Assembly: GCF_000519045.1 (NCBI RefSeq)
Contig: NZ_KI912532.1
Location: 1,426,001-1,490,000 of the forward strand
DNA length: 64,000 nucleotides
Direction: 5' to 3'
DNA from: Dechloromonas agitata is5
Lineage (GTDB): Bacteria > Pseudomonadota > Gammaproteobacteria > Burkholderiales > Rhodocyclaceae
The notes beneath the pieces are model-generated. The model saw only the letters and a list, made by a program, of their open reading frames with translations, was not told the DNA's origin and did not search any database. Of the stretch, positions 63,534 to 64,000 are shown piece by piece (within the stretch, counting starts at the first letter, position 1; each line of letters begins with the position of its first letter). The translations under genes and the position numbers were made by a program.

Positions 63534-63872
63534 TCAGGCCTTCTTGACGAACTCGGATTTGAGCTGCATGGCGCCGATGCCGTCGATCTTGCAGTCGATG
63601 TCGTGGTCCCCCTCGATCAGGCGGATATTCTTGACCTTGGTTCCCACCTTGACCACCGACGACGAGCCCTTGATCTTCAGATCCTTGATGACGGTGACGC
63701 TGTCGCCGTCCTGCAACACGTTGCCGTTGGCGTCCTTCCAGACACGCGTCTCCTCGAGCGCTTCGGCAGCTTGTTGCGGCCACTCGTGGGCGCATTCCGG
63801 GCAGACGTAGTTGAGGCCGTCCTCGTAGGTGTATTCGGAATTGCACTGCGGGCACTTGGGCAGGGCGCTCAT
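63534..63872 (-). CDS. yjdM: YjdM/PhnA-type zinc-ribbon protein
   Basis: 112 residues. The N-terminal zinc ribbon has [14 protein letters not shown] and [10 protein letters not shown] (two CxxC pairs). The C-terminal small beta domain has [20 protein letters not shown] and ends in the conserved LKSEFVKKA. The 'alkylphosphonate utilization protein PhnA' name of relatives comes from the E. coli phn region; the protein is not needed for phosphonate breakdown and its role is unknown. Confidence 0.92.
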   Translation of the reverse strand: MSALPKCPQCNSEYTYEDGLNYVCPECAHEWPQQAAEALEETRVWKDANGNVLQDGDSVTVIKDLKIKGSSSVVKVGTKVKNIRLIEGDHDIDCKIDGIGAMQLKSEFVKKA

Positions 63873-63889
63873 GGGGAATCCTTTCGGTA

Positions 63890-64000
63890 TCAGTATTCTT
63901 CTTCGAAACCGCCCATGATGTTGGGCAGCAGCAGGTAGGCGCGTTGTAGCGCATGGGTCATGTCCGGGCAGACATTGTCGTCGCCGAGATGATCGATGAA
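63890..64000 (-). CDS. C-terminal fragment of an unidentified protein
   Basis: The last 36 codons of a minus-strand gene whose start lies beyond the window. The readable end is [19 protein letters not shown] then [13 protein letters not shown] and a TGA. It is 17 bases upstream of yjdM and so probably cotranscribed. Too short to assign a family. Confidence 0.6.
   Translation of the reverse strand, partial: FIDHLGDDNVCPDMTHALQRAYLLLPNIMGGFEEEY

Overview
The window is about 64 kb of GC-rich, tightly packed chromosome from a betaproteobacterium, most likely of the order Rhodocyclales (Dechloromonas/Azonexus-like). The basis is gene order and content: argH-algZ-algR, hemCDXY, dusB-fis-purH-purD, amgK-murU divergent from lptD-surA-pdxA-rsmA, a DUF3422 protein, a PEP-CTERM protein and many chemoreceptor and signalling genes. 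Names come from reading motifs and neighbourhoods; no database search was possible.

1-12.6 kb: the end of argH, an AlgZ/AlgR-type two-component pair, a zinc-ribbon glutaredoxin, an RNase H-fold protein, pepN, a His/Arg-rich exported protein, a TPMT-like methyltransferase and a thioredoxin-fold protein, then the haem operon hemC-hemD-hemX-hemY. 12.6-24 kb (mostly minus strand): hemF; dusB-fis-purH-purD; a MenA-type prenyltransferase; and the compact operon amgK-murU-zeta kinase-small partner-pepP-ubiH. 24-30.4 kb (plus): lptD-surA-pdxA-rsmA, then a His-rich exported protein behind a PmrA-type direct repeat. 30.5-40.5 kb (minus): a DUF2892 protein and its probable CRP-type regulator, exonuclease III, a DUF4124-glutaredoxin protein, oligopeptidase A, a DUF2189 membrane protein, purC, a DUF3422 protein and a poly-HAMP chemoreceptor. 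40.8-42.5 kb: a DegQ/MucD protease with a short coupled leader gene.

42.6-52.8 kb is the accessory part and the most interesting stretch. A minus-strand operon encodes, in transcription order, a caspase-like protease, an 1804-residue protein joining two lipase-like alpha/beta hydrolase domains to a CHAT protease domain and a TPR-like tail, an M15-type peptidoglycan peptidase, and a polytopic membrane protein with a Rossmann/TIR-like cytosolic domain. Divergent from it lies an orphan contractile-tail sheath protein with no other tail genes beside it. Two caspase-fold proteases, lipases, a murein peptidase and a membrane effector-like protein with a sheath gene suggest a conflict, cell-death or envelope-attack system. 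Its function is inferred, not shown.

52.9-64 kb: a ComB-like phosphatase, an enoyl-CoA hydratase, a PEP-CTERM GDSL esterase behind a sigma-54-like promoter, a Yip1-family membrane protein divergent from a MarR regulator across a palindromic operator, dnaE, a WbuC-type cupin, a soluble chemoreceptor with a C-terminal sensor, an HTH-receiver protein, yjdM, and the C-terminal end of an unidentified gene. No rRNA, tRNA, CRISPR array or insertion sequence was recognised, and no intergenic stretch exceeds 300 bases.
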